Part shown: in pieces, positions 51,916 to 61,488 of the stretch
Layout: each line of letters starts with the position of its first letter
Numbering within the stretch: position 1 is the stretch's first letter
DNA from: Dissulfurispira thermophila
GTDB taxonomy: Bacteria; Nitrospirota; Thermodesulfovibrionia; Thermodesulfovibrionales; Dissulfurispiraceae
Assembly: GCF_014701235.1 (NCBI RefSeq)
Contig: NZ_AP022873.1
Location: 2,170,001-2,234,000 of the forward strand
DNA length: 64,000 nucleotides
Reading direction: 5' to 3'
The notes under the pieces: model-generated
What the model was told of the DNA's origin: nothing
Databases searched by the model: none
The model's input: the letters and a program-made list of their open reading frames with translations, nothing else
Made by a program: the position numbers and the translations under genes

Positions 51916-52884
51916 GTGATAGGTGTTATCCTTTTAAATATGGGGGGACCTGATTCGCTTGATTCAGTCAAACCCTTCCTGCGCAATCTTTTCTCTGACA
52001 GGGATATAATAAAGCTCGGCCCATCCTTTCTCCAGAAGCCAATTGCATCCCTCATTATTCGCAAACGGTTGGAGAGCGTGAGAAAAGCCTACAGCCTGAT
52101 CGGCGGTAAGTCTCCCCTTCTTGATATTACAAAAGCACAGGCAAAGGCACTTGAAGAATCACTCAACAGTTCACAGTTCGCGGTTCATGGTTCACGGTTA
52201 TTTAAAGTTTATGTAGGAATGAGATACTGGCATCCCTTTATAGAGGATGCCGTTGACCATGCAATAAGAGATGGTATAAGCAGAATACTTGCATTAAGCC
52301 TTTATCCACACTATTCAATTGCCACTACAGGTTCTTCTCTGAAGAAGTTCGAAGATGCAATAAAAAAATATCATGTGGATTATTCCTCTGTGACATCATG
52401 GTTTAATCACCCGCTTTACATTAATGCACTTGTTGAAAATATCCAGAAGGGATTGAAGGCTTTTGACAAAAAACCTGTTGTCCTCTTCAGCGCCCACAGC
52501 CTTCCGCAAAAATTTATCGATAATGGTGACCCTTATGTCAATGAGATACAGGGAACAATAAATACAATCCTAAAAAAGATTGACATACAGTGGTATCTTT
52601 CTTACCAGAGTAAGACAGGTCCCGTGAAATGGCTTGAGCCAACAACCGAACATATGCTCCATGAACTTTCAGAAAAAGGTGTAAAAAACTTGCTCGTTGT
52701 GCCAATCAGTTTTGTGTCGGACCACATTGAAACTCTCTATGAAATAGATATACTTTATAAAGGCATGGCAAAGGAACTCGGGATGAATCTAAAAAGGATA
52801 GAATCACTGAATACATCTTCTAAGTTCATTGAGGCGCTTGCAGATATTGTAATAAAGGGTGTCAAAGATATAGGATGGATATAA
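51916..52884 (+). CDS. hemH: HemH, ferrochelatase
   Basis: A 322-residue ferrochelatase, which inserts Fe2+ into protoporphyrin IX or, in some lineages, coproporphyrin III. It has a GTG start, opening IGVILLNMGGPDSLDSVKPFLRNLFSD. The catalytic His is in LFSAHSLPQKFI, and SYQSKTGPVKWLEPTTEHML and PISFVSDHIETLYEID are conserved. Residues about 84-96 come from a heptamer array. It is followed by a HemY-like oxidase in an overlapping frame. Confidence 0.95.
   Translation: MIGVILLNMGGPDSLDSVKPFLRNLFSDRDIIKLGPSFLQKPIASLIIRKRLESVRKAYSLIGGKSPLLDITKAQAKALEESLNSSQFAVHGSRLFKVYVGMRYWHPFIEDAVDHAIRDGISRILALSLYPHYSIATTGSSLKKFEDAIKKYHVDYSSVTSWFNHPLYINALVENIQKGLKAFDKKPVVLFSAHSLPQKFIDNGDPYVNEIQGTINTILKKIDIQWYLSYQSKTGPVKWLEPTTEHMLHELSEKGVKNLLVVPISFVSDHIETLYEIDILYKGMAKELGMNLKRIESLNTSSKFIEALADIVIKGVKDIGWI
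52167..52201. repeat. Heptamer array inside hemH
   Basis: Five units: CAGTTCA, CAGTTCG, CGGTTCA, TGGTTCA, CGGTTAT. They encode SSQFAVHGSRLF, between the conserved N-terminal part and KVYVGMRYWHP. Confidence 0.92.
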
Positions 52885-54095
52885 AAATGACTTACTACGA
52901 CATTATCATAATAGGAGCTGGCATTAGCGGACTGAGTCTTGCACATTATTGTGCAAAGGAAGGGCTTAAGACATTAGTAATCGAAAAAAGTAAAAGGGTT
53001 GGCGGCACACTTCACTCTCACTGCTTTGAGGATATTGACTTTTGGGTCGAGATGGGTGCTCATACCTGCTACAATTCTTATCGCAACTTAATCCAAATCA
53101 TGGAAGATTGCACAACAATCAGCAGACTTGTAAAGCGCGAGAAGGTTCCTTTCAAAATGCTCGTGGATGGTCATATAAGGTCAATCCTATCCCAGCTTAA
53201 TTTTCTGGAACTCATGATATCAATACCAAATATTTTTAGCTTAAAAAAACAAGGGCAGAGTGTAAGGTCTTATTATTCAAAGGTCATCGGAAATAAGAAT
53301 TTCCAGAGGGTGCTATCCCCTGCATTTAATGCAGTAATATCTCAAGATGCAAGTAATTTCCCTGCAGATATGCTTTTTAAAAAACGTAACAGAAGAAAAG
53401 ACATTATAAAAAAATTTACGCTTACTAATGGAATTCAGTCTATCACAGATTCTATATCTTCCCAGAAAACAATCGAGATTATAATAGGCAAAGAAGTCCT
53501 TTCAATAGAGCATAACAGCGGCATTTTCAAGGCAGTAACAGACAGTGATGTATATAAATCAGATAGTCTGGCTGTTGCCGTTCCTGCATCAGTAGCATCG
53601 AAACTTCTCAGGAACTCGTTTCCACAAACAGCAGAAAGTTTGGCGGCAATCAGTGTAAAAAGTGTAGAGTCTGTTGGTGTTGCTGTTAAAAAAGACATAA
53701 CAGCCTCAATACCACCTGTTGCAGGAATAATCCCTCTCTCAGACAGCTTTTATTCAATAGTGTCAAGAGATACTGTTAAACACGATAAATATCGAGGATT
53801 CACATTCCATTTTAAGCCCGGTATCCTAAATAACGATGCCAAATTGAAACAGATTGCCGAAGTACTTGGAATTAAGACAGCCCAAATCGAACATATGGCT
53901 GCTAAAGAGAACTTTGTACCTTCCCTCAAAGTTGGACATGATGCATTGGTCAGCAAAATAGAGCAATCAATTTCAGCAAGTCCTCTCCTACTGACCGGGA
54001 ATTATTTCGACGGCATGGCTATAGAGGACTGTGTTACAAGGTCTCTAAGAGAGTTTTTGCGTCTGAAAAAACTGCTCGCCTCCCACGGAGGCTAA
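52875..54095 (+). CDS. Protoporphyrinogen/coproporphyrinogen oxidase, HemY-like
   Basis: A 406-residue FAD amine-oxidase-fold protein. The FAD motif is DIIIIGAGISGLSLAHYCAKEGLKTLVIEKSKRVGGTLHS. Mid-protein KKQGQSVRSYYSKVIG and the C-terminal LLLTGNYFDGMAIEDCVTRS fit HemY/HemG2-type oxidases. Its position right after hemH (10-bp overlap) supports a heme role. It is shorter than typical HemY (about 450). A start at 52887 (MTYYDIII) is as plausible as 52875. Confidence 0.83.
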   Translation: MDIKMTYYDIIIIGAGISGLSLAHYCAKEGLKTLVIEKSKRVGGTLHSHCFEDIDFWVEMGAHTCYNSYRNLIQIMEDCTTISRLVKREKVPFKMLVDGHIRSILSQLNFLELMISIPNIFSLKKQGQSVRSYYSKVIGNKNFQRVLSPAFNAVISQDASNFPADMLFKKRNRRKDIIKKFTLTNGIQSITDSISSQKTIEIIIGKEVLSIEHNSGIFKAVTDSDVYKSDSLAVAVPASVASKLLRNSFPQTAESLAAISVKSVESVGVAVKKDITASIPPVAGIIPLSDSFYSIVSRDTVKHDKYRGFTFHFKPGILNNDAKLKQIAEVLGIKTAQIEHMAAKENFVPSLKVGHDALVSKIEQSISASPLLLTGNYFDGMAIEDCVTRSLREFLRLKKLLASHGG

Positions 54096-54103
54096 CATGT
54101 TCT

Positions 54104-54622
54104 TCAAAGACTACTTGCAACTATTCGCTTTGTATCCTCTGCAATCAGATGACAATCAACACGGATGGAATGATTTTTTAGATGTGTTTCCATCTGCTTT
54201 TTTGCCTTGTGGCAGAGCTTTCTGAGAATATCAAATCTCTTTCCATAATAAAGCCATGGGAATATATCATTTAAATCAGAAGTCCTAAAAGGTTGAAGCT
54301 CATGAGAACCTACACCTATATTTTTCAGTAGAGTAAAGATATCCCCCTGTGTTGGCTTTTCTGCCCGCCAGAGAGAGACCTTCAAAAGATTAAGCCAATT
54401 AAGGACTAAGTGGATCTTTGATGGGCATGAATTTGACTCTGCATTACATAAATTGACTGTGTTAGAAATTGCGTCAAAGACATTCTCTGTATTATCAACA
54501 GTTACATAGGCATTGTCTTTATAGCGGAACAGCTCCTTGTGTGCATGTTTTGCCACTGCACTATCGCATATTATGATTTCATGATTTTCATTCAGGTTGT
54601 CTATCAGACACAAAAGCGACAT
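54104..54622 (-). CDS. Unrecognised protein
   Basis: A 172-codon frame that I do not recognise. The composition looks like a real protein: mixed charged and hydrophobic residues, Trp/Tyr-rich patches (HLVLNWLNLLKVSLWRA; DIFPWLYYGKRFDILRKLCHK). No signal peptide or membrane helix is seen. A possible helical C-terminus ends IRVDCHLIAEDTKRIVASSL. It follows rlmD by 12 bp in the same direction, so it is probably co-transcribed with it. It could be a truncated piece of a larger protein. Confidence 0.55.
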   Translation of the reverse strand: MSLLCLIDNLNENHEIIICDSAVAKHAHKELFRYKDNAYVTVDNTENVFDAISNTVNLCNAESNSCPSKIHLVLNWLNLLKVSLWRAEKPTQGDIFTLLKNIGVGSHELQPFRTSDLNDIFPWLYYGKRFDILRKLCHKAKKQMETHLKNHSIRVDCHLIAEDTKRIVASSL

Positions 54623-54634
54623 GGATAATTATTA

Positions 54635-55885
54635 TTACTTCATTCTCAAAAATGCAAGCGACTCGATGTGGTATGTATGTGGGAAGAAGTCTATCATCCT
54701 TATAGATTGCAGTTCGTATCCAGCCAAAAGTTTCCTCAAATCCCTTGCAAAAGTTGCTGGATTGCATGATATGTATGCAATCTTTTTAGGCGCCATAGCG
54801 AGTATTTTATATATTGCTGCATTTGTTAGTCCAGATCGCGGAGGGTCTAATATCAAAATGTCAACAGATTCTTTGATATTTAAATTTTCAATAGATGAAA
54901 GAATAAATCTGTAACCTTTTATACCATTTATTTGCAGATTTCTCTTGCCATCCTCTATCGCAAATGGGTTTTCCTCAACAGCAATCACCTCTCCTGCTTC
55001 ATGAGCAATTGGGAGAGAGAAATTTCCTGCACCTGAATAAAGATCTAATATTCGTTTACCATCAAACGGTTGAAGATTATCTCTTATAAACCTGACAACC
55101 TTTTGATTCAATCTCCAGTGGCTCTGAAAAAAGCTCATTGGTGATATAGTATATTTTAAATCTTCAAGATCAAATGTTATATAATGCCTCCCGTATTTAA
55201 ACAACCTTCTTCCCGAATCGATAAACACGCCGTGAAAACCTTCCTGCATAAGTTCACTGGCAAGTTTATCCCATTTCAATAGATGATTTGCCCTTACTTT
55301 TATCAATACAACAACTTTATCTTTACAAGATATATGCATCTCTCTAATTACAGCGGCATATTGTCTGTTTTTTAATATATTATGAGCTTTTAAGAGATAT
55401 TCATTTATCTCATCTATCATAAGAAGACAGTTATCAATCTCAACAACTTCTGTTGTCTTTTTCTTATAAAATCCTATCTTCCCGTTTGAGACCTTAAACT
55501 GTCCCCTGTGTCTGTAATAAAATGGATTGCTATCAAAAAGGGATTCTGATAACTGCATATTTATCTTTCCTATTCTCTTCAAGGAATCTTTGAGTACTTT
55601 TTCTTTTAAGACTATCTGTCTTGGGTAAGAAATATACTGAAGCTGGCAGCCGCCACATATGCCAAAAAATTTACAATCAGGCTTTACTCTATCTGGAGAG
55701 GGTTCTAATATTTTTATAGTTGAAGCATTATAATAATCTCCCTTTTCTTCTAATCTTGCTTCTATGGTTTCACCGGGGATACTATTTTTTATAAATACAA
55801 TCTTTCCATTGCATCTGCCAATAGAAAAACCACCGTATGCAGGGAGTTCAGCTTTAAGAGTTATTACCTTATTTTCTGCCTTCAA
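54635..55885 (-). CDS. rlmD: RlmD-type 23S rRNA uracil-C5 methyltransferase
   Basis: A 416-residue class I methyltransferase of the TrmA/RlmD family. It has an N-terminal TRAM domain (about 1-60), a [4Fe-4S] motif CKFFGICGGCQLQYISYPRQ, SAM motif LDLYSGAGNFSLPIAHEAGEV, and the catalytic Cys in AYISCNPATFARDL. Specificity for U1939 is by family resemblance; RlmC or TrmFO-like roles are less likely. The response-regulator gene overlaps its start. Confidence 0.92.
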   Translation of the reverse strand: MKAENKVITLKAELPAYGGFSIGRCNGKIVFIKNSIPGETIEARLEEKGDYYNASTIKILEPSPDRVKPDCKFFGICGGCQLQYISYPRQIVLKEKVLKDSLKRIGKINMQLSESLFDSNPFYYRHRGQFKVSNGKIGFYKKKTTEVVEIDNCLLMIDEINEYLLKAHNILKNRQYAAVIREMHISCKDKVVVLIKVRANHLLKWDKLASELMQEGFHGVFIDSGRRLFKYGRHYITFDLEDLKYTISPMSFFQSHWRLNQKVVRFIRDNLQPFDGKRILDLYSGAGNFSLPIAHEAGEVIAVEENPFAIEDGKRNLQINGIKGYRFILSSIENLNIKESVDILILDPPRSGLTNAAIYKILAMAPKKIAYISCNPATFARDLRKLLAGYELQSIRMIDFFPHTYHIESLAFLRMK

Positions 55886-56222
55886 TTATTTGCTTTATAG
55901 TGGCTTTAAGATTGCTCAGGTCAGATGACTTAACCACATATGCATCAGATACCCAGACAGAGAAATCATCCCTGTAATCATAGGCTGTAAGCATTATTAT
56001 TGGCGTATCAGGCTTTTTTTCCTTCATCTGCCTCAATACCTGTATGCCGTCTATATCCGGCATCAGAATATCAAGAGTAACAAGGTCAGGATTTTCGCTT
56101 TCAAAAATATCCATAGCCTCTTTTCCTGAATTAGCCGTAACAACTGTATATCCTTCATCCTCAAGCTCTGCCTGATAAAGTTTCAATATATTCTTCTCAT
56201 CATCCACAACCAGTATCTTCAT
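55869..56222 (-). CDS. Single-domain response regulator (CheY-like)
   Basis: About 117 residues from MKILVVDDEKNILKLY. The longer frame from 56285 lies inside the kinase gene and is not used. The acidic pocket is VVDDE, the phospho-Asp is in LVTLDILMPDIDG, the conserved Thr in IIMLTAYDYRDD, and the Lys in YVVKSSDL. It has no output domain. It starts 2 bp after the kinase stop, so both form a two-component pair. Confidence 0.92.
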   Translation of the reverse strand: MKILVVDDEKNILKLYQAELEDEGYTVVTANSGKEAMDIFESENPDLVTLDILMPDIDGIQVLRQMKEKKPDTPIIMLTAYDYRDDFSVWVSDAYVVKSSDLSNLKATIKQIIEGRK

Positions 56223-56223
56223 A

Positions 56224-58965
56224 TCATTCCTCCTCCAAAGGTAGATATATTTTAAACTTCGTACCTTTGCCCCAAACACTTTCAACTTCTATTTTACCAC
56301 CGTGCTCTTCAATAATCCTCTTTGTTATAGAAAGACCAAGACCTGTCCCTGTGGGACGAGTAGTAAAAAATGGATCAAAGACACGATCTATATCTTCCTT
56401 TCTGATGCCACATCCCGTGTCCTCTACCTCAATTACAGCCTCCTTTTTCTCTCTCCTATGTTCAAAGAGATCGGTCTCTGAGTCTGAATATGTCTTTCTA
56501 ACATATGCCCTTATCATTATACTCCCGTTGTCTGTTGCTTGATTAGCATTGTTAACTATATTCAGTACAGCTTCTTTTATTCTATCATAGTCTATGAATG
56601 CCTCTACAGGATATTCTATTTCTTTTATTAGTGCATTGCCTCTGTCGTACACAGTTGGCTCCATAAGGTTGATAATGCCATCGATGATTTCGTTTATATC
56701 AACCAATTTCTTGTTTAACCTCGCACTTTTTACAAAACTCAGGGTATCATTCAATATACCTTCCAGTCTCTGCACCTCATTGACTATTATCCTTGCATTC
56801 TCCTTTAAATCTCCATCAAGTCTTTTCTCAAGCCTTCTCGCAAAGCCACCTATTGAAAGAAGTGGATTCCTTATTTCATGAGCCACTTTTGCTGCCATCT
56901 CTCCAAGAGCAGCCATTCTCTGAGCCGATGCAACCTTTTCTCTTAATACCTTCATCTCGGTTATATCTTTTATGAGATGAACAGACCCTATCACATCTCT
57001 TGACTTATTCAGTACAGGAGAACATGAAATAAGATAGGTCTTTCCTGTCTTTGGGTCAAAGAGTTCCTGCGTAACAGTACCTTTTATCTCCTCTTTATAA
57101 GCACATAGTGACCACTGCTCTGATACATCCCTGAAAACCTCAAAACTCTTCTTCCCTACTATCTCATCTACTGGCCTATTCAGTAGTTCTACCACTGCCT
57201 TATTGACCTTCCTCACTGTAAAATTGATATCTGTCACATAAAGGTAGTCAGAAATAGATTCAAATATATTTTCGAGTTCCTGCTCTGCCTGTGCTACATG
57301 CTCAAAGAGTCGAGCATTCTCTATTGCCGATGCTATCTGGTCAGTAAAGCCCTTTAAAAATTCCATATCATGCTCTGTTATAGGTCTCCTTGAAAAGAGG
57401 TTATCTACCCATAAAATACCTATTACCCTATCTCTTGATATTAATGGAACAACCGCATATGCCATTGTTCCGAGTTGCTGGATGAGAACAGGGTCAGAAA
57501 GAGGCTCTGAATGAACATCTGTAACATTGAAAGCTTTCTTTTCTTTAACAGCCCTTGTAAGAATCGTATCTTCGTCAAGTGAGATCTCTATCCCGCAACA
57601 GAGCCTATCTATAAAAGAGTCTTTTCTAAGTGGGCTGTCGTCTATCTCGTTTATTAGGGAATGGAGATTCTTGTGTTCCATAGATAATCTTGACCATATC
57701 TGCCATGCTTCTTCATGACTCGAAGGACCAACCCCCATTGCCCCTTTTAAAAGATTTTTATTATCATCCAGAAGAAAGAGCATTGCCCGGTTAAACCCAA
57801 GGCCATCTCCCATAGTAACTGCTGTAAGAACCATCCTGAGGAGTTTGTCAAGTTCGAGTGTCCCCCTCATAGCAGAACTTATAAAAAATAGCCTTGACAG
57901 TTCATTATTTTTTCTCAGCAATTCTTTTTCTATTCTCTTTTTCTCTGTTATATCTCGAGCTATCCCACTTACACCAATGACATTTCCATTGGAGTCCTTA
58001 ATTGGAGAAAGGGTGAGACTAACATCAATAAGCCTTCCATCTTTTGTCCTTCGCACAGTCTCTATGTCCTTTAATGTTTCTCCCCTTTTTACCCTTTCGG
58101 TATAACTCTTTTCTGTTTCGACAAGAAAGTCGGGAATAAATGGAAGAAACATGCCAATAGCCTCTTGTTTTTTATAACCGTATATCTTTTCTGCTCCTAT
58201 ATTCCACGATGTAACAATACCTTTTAAATCAGAGGTTACTATTGCATCAGCACTGTTTTCTATCAGACCCTGAAGATAATCCTTTAATTCCTCTATTCGA
58301 TTTTTTGCCTCAATAGCCTCTCTTTCTTGTCTCAGGGCATTTTCATAAAGAATTGATTTATCTATTACAATAGCAACAATGGATGCAAGACCTTCAAGCG
58401 TTATAATATCATCCTGTGTAAATGAGACTATGTTGCCGTCAGGTGACATTTTATCGAAGATGCCAAATGTCCCTATTATCTGAGAACCTATCTTTAAAGG
58501 TGTGCATATTGCTGTCTGTATCTTTATATTTGGGGCAATAGCACCAAATTCTTCAGGATTTTTTGCAAGTATTGTCTTTCCTTCTAATGCTGCCTTCCCT
58601 GCTATTCCCTCCCCTATACGCACTGTTATTGCATCTTTGACATCTTCGGGAAAACCAAAAGACGCCCTGATTTTTAGCTCGTCTCCCTCTATAAGCCGTA
58701 TCATGCATCCTGTTGCATTAAATAGTTTTGTGGCGTCTTCAGAGATTTTTCTTAGAAGTTCATCAAAATCGCCTATAGATATTATTGCCTTTGTTAATTC
58801 ATAAATAACAGTAATCCTGTTAAGCTGTTCCTTTGTAATCTTATAAAGTTCTATATTCCTTTCAACTGTTTCTTGAAGCTTTTTGAGTACTTCTCTATCA
58901 GTGCCAAGAAAACTCTCCATTGAAATGTCCTGCATATCCGTTGCCCCTAAAGCACCTTCTGTCAT
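56224..58965 (-). CDS. Sensor histidine kinase with GAF and PAS domains
   Basis: A 913-residue cytoplasmic kinase without membrane helices. Order by inspection: an N-terminal coiled coil, GAF (about 50-200; GEGIAGKAALEGK), PAS with PAC (about 225-350; VTSWNIGAEKIYGYKKQEAIG), a second GAF (about 370-550; PLISRDRVIGILWVDNLF), PAS (about 560-680), HisKA with the phosphorylated His in AALGEMAAKVAHEIRNPLLS, and HATPase with NIVNNANQATDN, DTGCGIRKED and TGTGLGLSITKRIIEEHGG. The signal is unknown. Its partner is the downstream response regulator. Confidence 0.93.
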   Translation of the reverse strand: MTEGALGATDMQDISMESFLGTDREVLKKLQETVERNIELYKITKEQLNRITVIYELTKAIISIGDFDELLRKISEDATKLFNATGCMIRLIEGDELKIRASFGFPEDVKDAITVRIGEGIAGKAALEGKTILAKNPEEFGAIAPNIKIQTAICTPLKIGSQIIGTFGIFDKMSPDGNIVSFTQDDIITLEGLASIVAIVIDKSILYENALRQEREAIEAKNRIEELKDYLQGLIENSADAIVTSDLKGIVTSWNIGAEKIYGYKKQEAIGMFLPFIPDFLVETEKSYTERVKRGETLKDIETVRRTKDGRLIDVSLTLSPIKDSNGNVIGVSGIARDITEKKRIEKELLRKNNELSRLFFISSAMRGTLELDKLLRMVLTAVTMGDGLGFNRAMLFLLDDNKNLLKGAMGVGPSSHEEAWQIWSRLSMEHKNLHSLINEIDDSPLRKDSFIDRLCCGIEISLDEDTILTRAVKEKKAFNVTDVHSEPLSDPVLIQQLGTMAYAVVPLISRDRVIGILWVDNLFSRRPITEHDMEFLKGFTDQIASAIENARLFEHVAQAEQELENIFESISDYLYVTDINFTVRKVNKAVVELLNRPVDEIVGKKSFEVFRDVSEQWSLCAYKEEIKGTVTQELFDPKTGKTYLISCSPVLNKSRDVIGSVHLIKDITEMKVLREKVASAQRMAALGEMAAKVAHEIRNPLLSIGGFARRLEKRLDGDLKENARIIVNEVQRLEGILNDTLSFVKSARLNKKLVDINEIIDGIINLMEPTVYDRGNALIKEIEYPVEAFIDYDRIKEAVLNIVNNANQATDNGSIMIRAYVRKTYSDSETDLFEHRREKKEAVIEVEDTGCGIRKEDIDRVFDPFFTTRPTGTGLGLSITKRIIEEHGGKIEVESVWGKGTKFKIYLPLEEE

Positions 58966-58966
58966 G

Positions 58967-60385
58967 CTATCTCCTGCTGAATTCCCTGTAAAGTTTTAGA
59001 TAGCGGGCAGCAGATCTCTGCCATGAAAAATCTCTGTCCATAGCATTTTTTATCATTCTTTGCCACACTCCCTTATCTTCATAAACCTTTAACGCTCTAT
59101 TTATGCAGCTTATAAGACTTGATGAAGAATATTCATCAAAAAGAAAACCTGTCTCTCCATCCTCTATGGTATCTGTAAGCCCTCCTGTCCTTCTCCCTAT
59201 AGGTATTGTTCCATAGCGCATTGCTATCATCTGCCCCAGACCGCAAGGCTCATATCTCGAAGGCATGAGGAACATATCCGAGCCAGCATATACAATGTGT
59301 GCTATAGCTTCATCAAATCCTGAGTAGAAAAAAATCCTTTCAGCAAATTGTTTTTTTATAGAGTCAAGCAGTTTATGAAAATAATCCTCTCCTTTTCCAA
59401 GTATAACAATATTTACACCCTTTGCAACTATATCAGGAATTGCATCTGCAAATATATCTATCCCTTTCTGACTGGAGAGCCTACCCACAAATGACAATAA
59501 AGGTGCATCAACATTATCCAAGGTGCAATGCTTTATTAACTTTAGTTTACACTTTCTCTTTCCAGATAGCCTATTTCTGTCATAAGTATATGGAAGGAAT
59601 CTATCAGCAGAAGGATTCCACTCATCATAGTCTATGCCATTGAGTATGCCGAATATGCGGTCTGCCCTCTTTCTCAGTATGCCATCAAGTCCAAAACCTG
59701 ATTTTGAAGTCAGTATTTCTTTTGCATAAGTCATGCTCACAGTAGTAATAATGTCTGCTCCAACTATACCTGCCTTAAGAAAGTTTACATTGCCGTAAAA
59801 CTCCACTGCTTCCATATTAAAAAACTCCCAACCAAGTCCTGTTATATCCATTGTCTGCGGTGGAAATATTCCTTGATAACCCAGATTATGTATGGTTATG
59901 ACAGATATTGTTTTTCTAAATACATCTGCTTTGCTATAAATAGTCTTTAAATAAAGCGGGATAAGTCCTGTTTGCCAGTCATTACAATGTATGACATCAA
60001 CAGCTATATTCAACCTTTTAAATGCCTCGAGAACACTTTTAGAAAAAAATGAAAATCTCTGGTCATTATCAGGATAATCGCCATATGGAGTTCCATAAAG
60101 CTCATCCCTGCCAAAATATGCTTCATTGCTTATAAAAAAAACATTGGATAGGGCGGAAAACACCTTACACTTTCTTGTGGCTTTTCCAAGAGGGATGTCA
60201 AACTCTATGCCAGTATCAGTTATCCGTTCCTTGAACATCTCCCATGTCTTCTTATAGAGCGGAACAAATAAAAAAGCCTCTATCCCCATTTTTAAGTATT
60301 CCTTAAAAAGAGCGCCTGTTACATCAGCAAGCCCCCCTGTTTTTGAAAAAGGGACAGCCTCTGATGTTATTATAGCGATTGTCAT
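58967..60385 (-). CDS. glgA: GlgA, glycogen synthase (GT5)
   Basis: A 472-residue starch/glycogen synthase, making alpha-1,4-glucan from ADP- or UDP-glucose. The donor-binding KTGGL motif is SEAVPFSKTGGLADVTGAL, then HCNDWQTGLIPLYLK, GILNGIDYDEWNPS, and the C-terminal MPSRYEPCGLGQMIAMRYGTIPIGRRTGGLTDT with the catalytic Glu. Length is normal. The gene overlaps galT, a pairing that links sugar-phosphate and glycogen metabolism. Confidence 0.96.
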   Translation of the reverse strand: MTIAIITSEAVPFSKTGGLADVTGALFKEYLKMGIEAFLFVPLYKKTWEMFKERITDTGIEFDIPLGKATRKCKVFSALSNVFFISNEAYFGRDELYGTPYGDYPDNDQRFSFFSKSVLEAFKRLNIAVDVIHCNDWQTGLIPLYLKTIYSKADVFRKTISVITIHNLGYQGIFPPQTMDITGLGWEFFNMEAVEFYGNVNFLKAGIVGADIITTVSMTYAKEILTSKSGFGLDGILRKRADRIFGILNGIDYDEWNPSADRFLPYTYDRNRLSGKRKCKLKLIKHCTLDNVDAPLLSFVGRLSSQKGIDIFADAIPDIVAKGVNIVILGKGEDYFHKLLDSIKKQFAERIFFYSGFDEAIAHIVYAGSDMFLMPSRYEPCGLGQMIAMRYGTIPIGRRTGGLTDTIEDGETGFLFDEYSSSSLISCINRALKVYEDKGVWQRMIKNAMDRDFSWQRSAARYLKLYREFSRR

Positions 60386-61383
60386 TATATCTTTGCTTCC
60401 CTGAGAAATTTTGTTGCTTCTTCTGGAGGAGTGGGATTAATAAAAAATCCCGAGCCCCATTCAAAGCCTGCTCTCCTTGTGAGTCTCGGAAGAATCTCAA
60501 GATGCCAGTGATAATAGTCATTCATCTCTTCTTTAAATGGAGAAGTATGAAGTATAAAATTGTATGGAGGCATGTCAAGAACTTTGTCTATCTGTTTGAG
60601 AATTCTCTGTAATATCTCTGCAAGGCTTGCAAAGCTTTTATCAGGTGGATAAAAATAAGACTCATGATTTTTTGGCAATATCCATGTTTCGAAAGGATCT
60701 CTTGGTGCAAAGGGAGAAAGTGCTACATACCTATCATTTTCATATATAACCCTTTTCCCTGAATCCAGTTCCTGGCTGATTATGTCGCAGAATATACAAC
60801 GTTCTTTGCTATCGTAATATTTCTTCGATGATTCCATTTCCTCCCTTACAGTTTTTGGGACAATCGGCAGAGCTATCAGCTGACTGTGACTGTGTTCAAG
60901 AGATGCTCCAGCAACTTCGCCTTCATTTTTGAAAATCAGAACATACTTAAACCTTATGTCCTTCTTTAAATCCGTCAGTCTGAAATAATATGCCCATAGC
61001 ACATCTTCCACCGCACGCTGTGACATCGTAGAGAGAGATAACTGATGGTCAGGTGTTTCTATAATTACTTCATGAGCGCCGATACCATTCATCATATCAA
61101 ACACCCCTTCGCCCCTTTTATTAAGGTCTCCATGTATCTGAAGTGCAGGGAATTTATTTGGCAATACCCTGAGTGTCCATCCCGGAGAATTCGGGGGTGT
61201 ACTTGCAGGTCTAAAAGCTATAATCTCAGGCGGTGTTGTATGTTCATTGCCAGGGCAGAAAGGACAAAATCCACCGGCCTTTCTTTTTTGTGAGGGTGAT
61301 ATAAAGTCTGTAGGTCTTTTCCCTCTCTCAACCGATATGATTACCCATCTCCCAGATATAGGGTCTTTTCTTAATTCAGGCAT
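60385..61383 (-). CDS. galT: GalT, galactose-1-phosphate uridylyltransferase
   Basis: A 332-residue HIT-superfamily enzyme. It opens ELRKDPISGRWVIISVERGKRP. Zinc Cys pairs are CPFCPG and CIFCDI. The catalytic HxHxQ is in LEHSHSQLIALPIVPKTV. A second His pair, YYHWHLEILPRLTRRAGFEWG, is also typical. It exchanges UMP between sugar-phosphates and may provide UDP-sugars for the LPS or glycogen pathways. Confidence 0.96.
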   Translation of the reverse strand: MPELRKDPISGRWVIISVERGKRPTDFISPSQKRKAGGFCPFCPGNEHTTPPEIIAFRPASTPPNSPGWTLRVLPNKFPALQIHGDLNKRGEGVFDMMNGIGAHEVIIETPDHQLSLSTMSQRAVEDVLWAYYFRLTDLKKDIRFKYVLIFKNEGEVAGASLEHSHSQLIALPIVPKTVREEMESSKKYYDSKERCIFCDIISQELDSGKRVIYENDRYVALSPFAPRDPFETWILPKNHESYFYPPDKSFASLAEILQRILKQIDKVLDMPPYNFILHTSPFKEEMNDYYHWHLEILPRLTRRAGFEWGSGFFINPTPPEEATKFLREAKI

Positions 61384-61400
61384 ATATCCTCCAAAAATAA

Positions 61401-61470
61401 ATTCAAAGTTTAAGATGCAAAATTATGCAATCCCTTAATTTTGATTTTTGCACTTTACATTTTCCATTTA
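61401..61470. repeat. Inverted heptamer-type arrays between galT and the RNase Z-like gene
   Basis: The left side has ATTCAAA, GTTTAAG, ATGCAAA. The right side has TTTTGAT, TTTTGCA, CTTTACA, TTTTCCA, the reverse-complement type. The two sides could pair across a short centre (AATCCCTTAA). It is non-coding and lies between divergent genes, and would be the 5' flank of both. Confidence 0.75.
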
Positions 61471-61488
61471 AGTTATAATTATACCACT

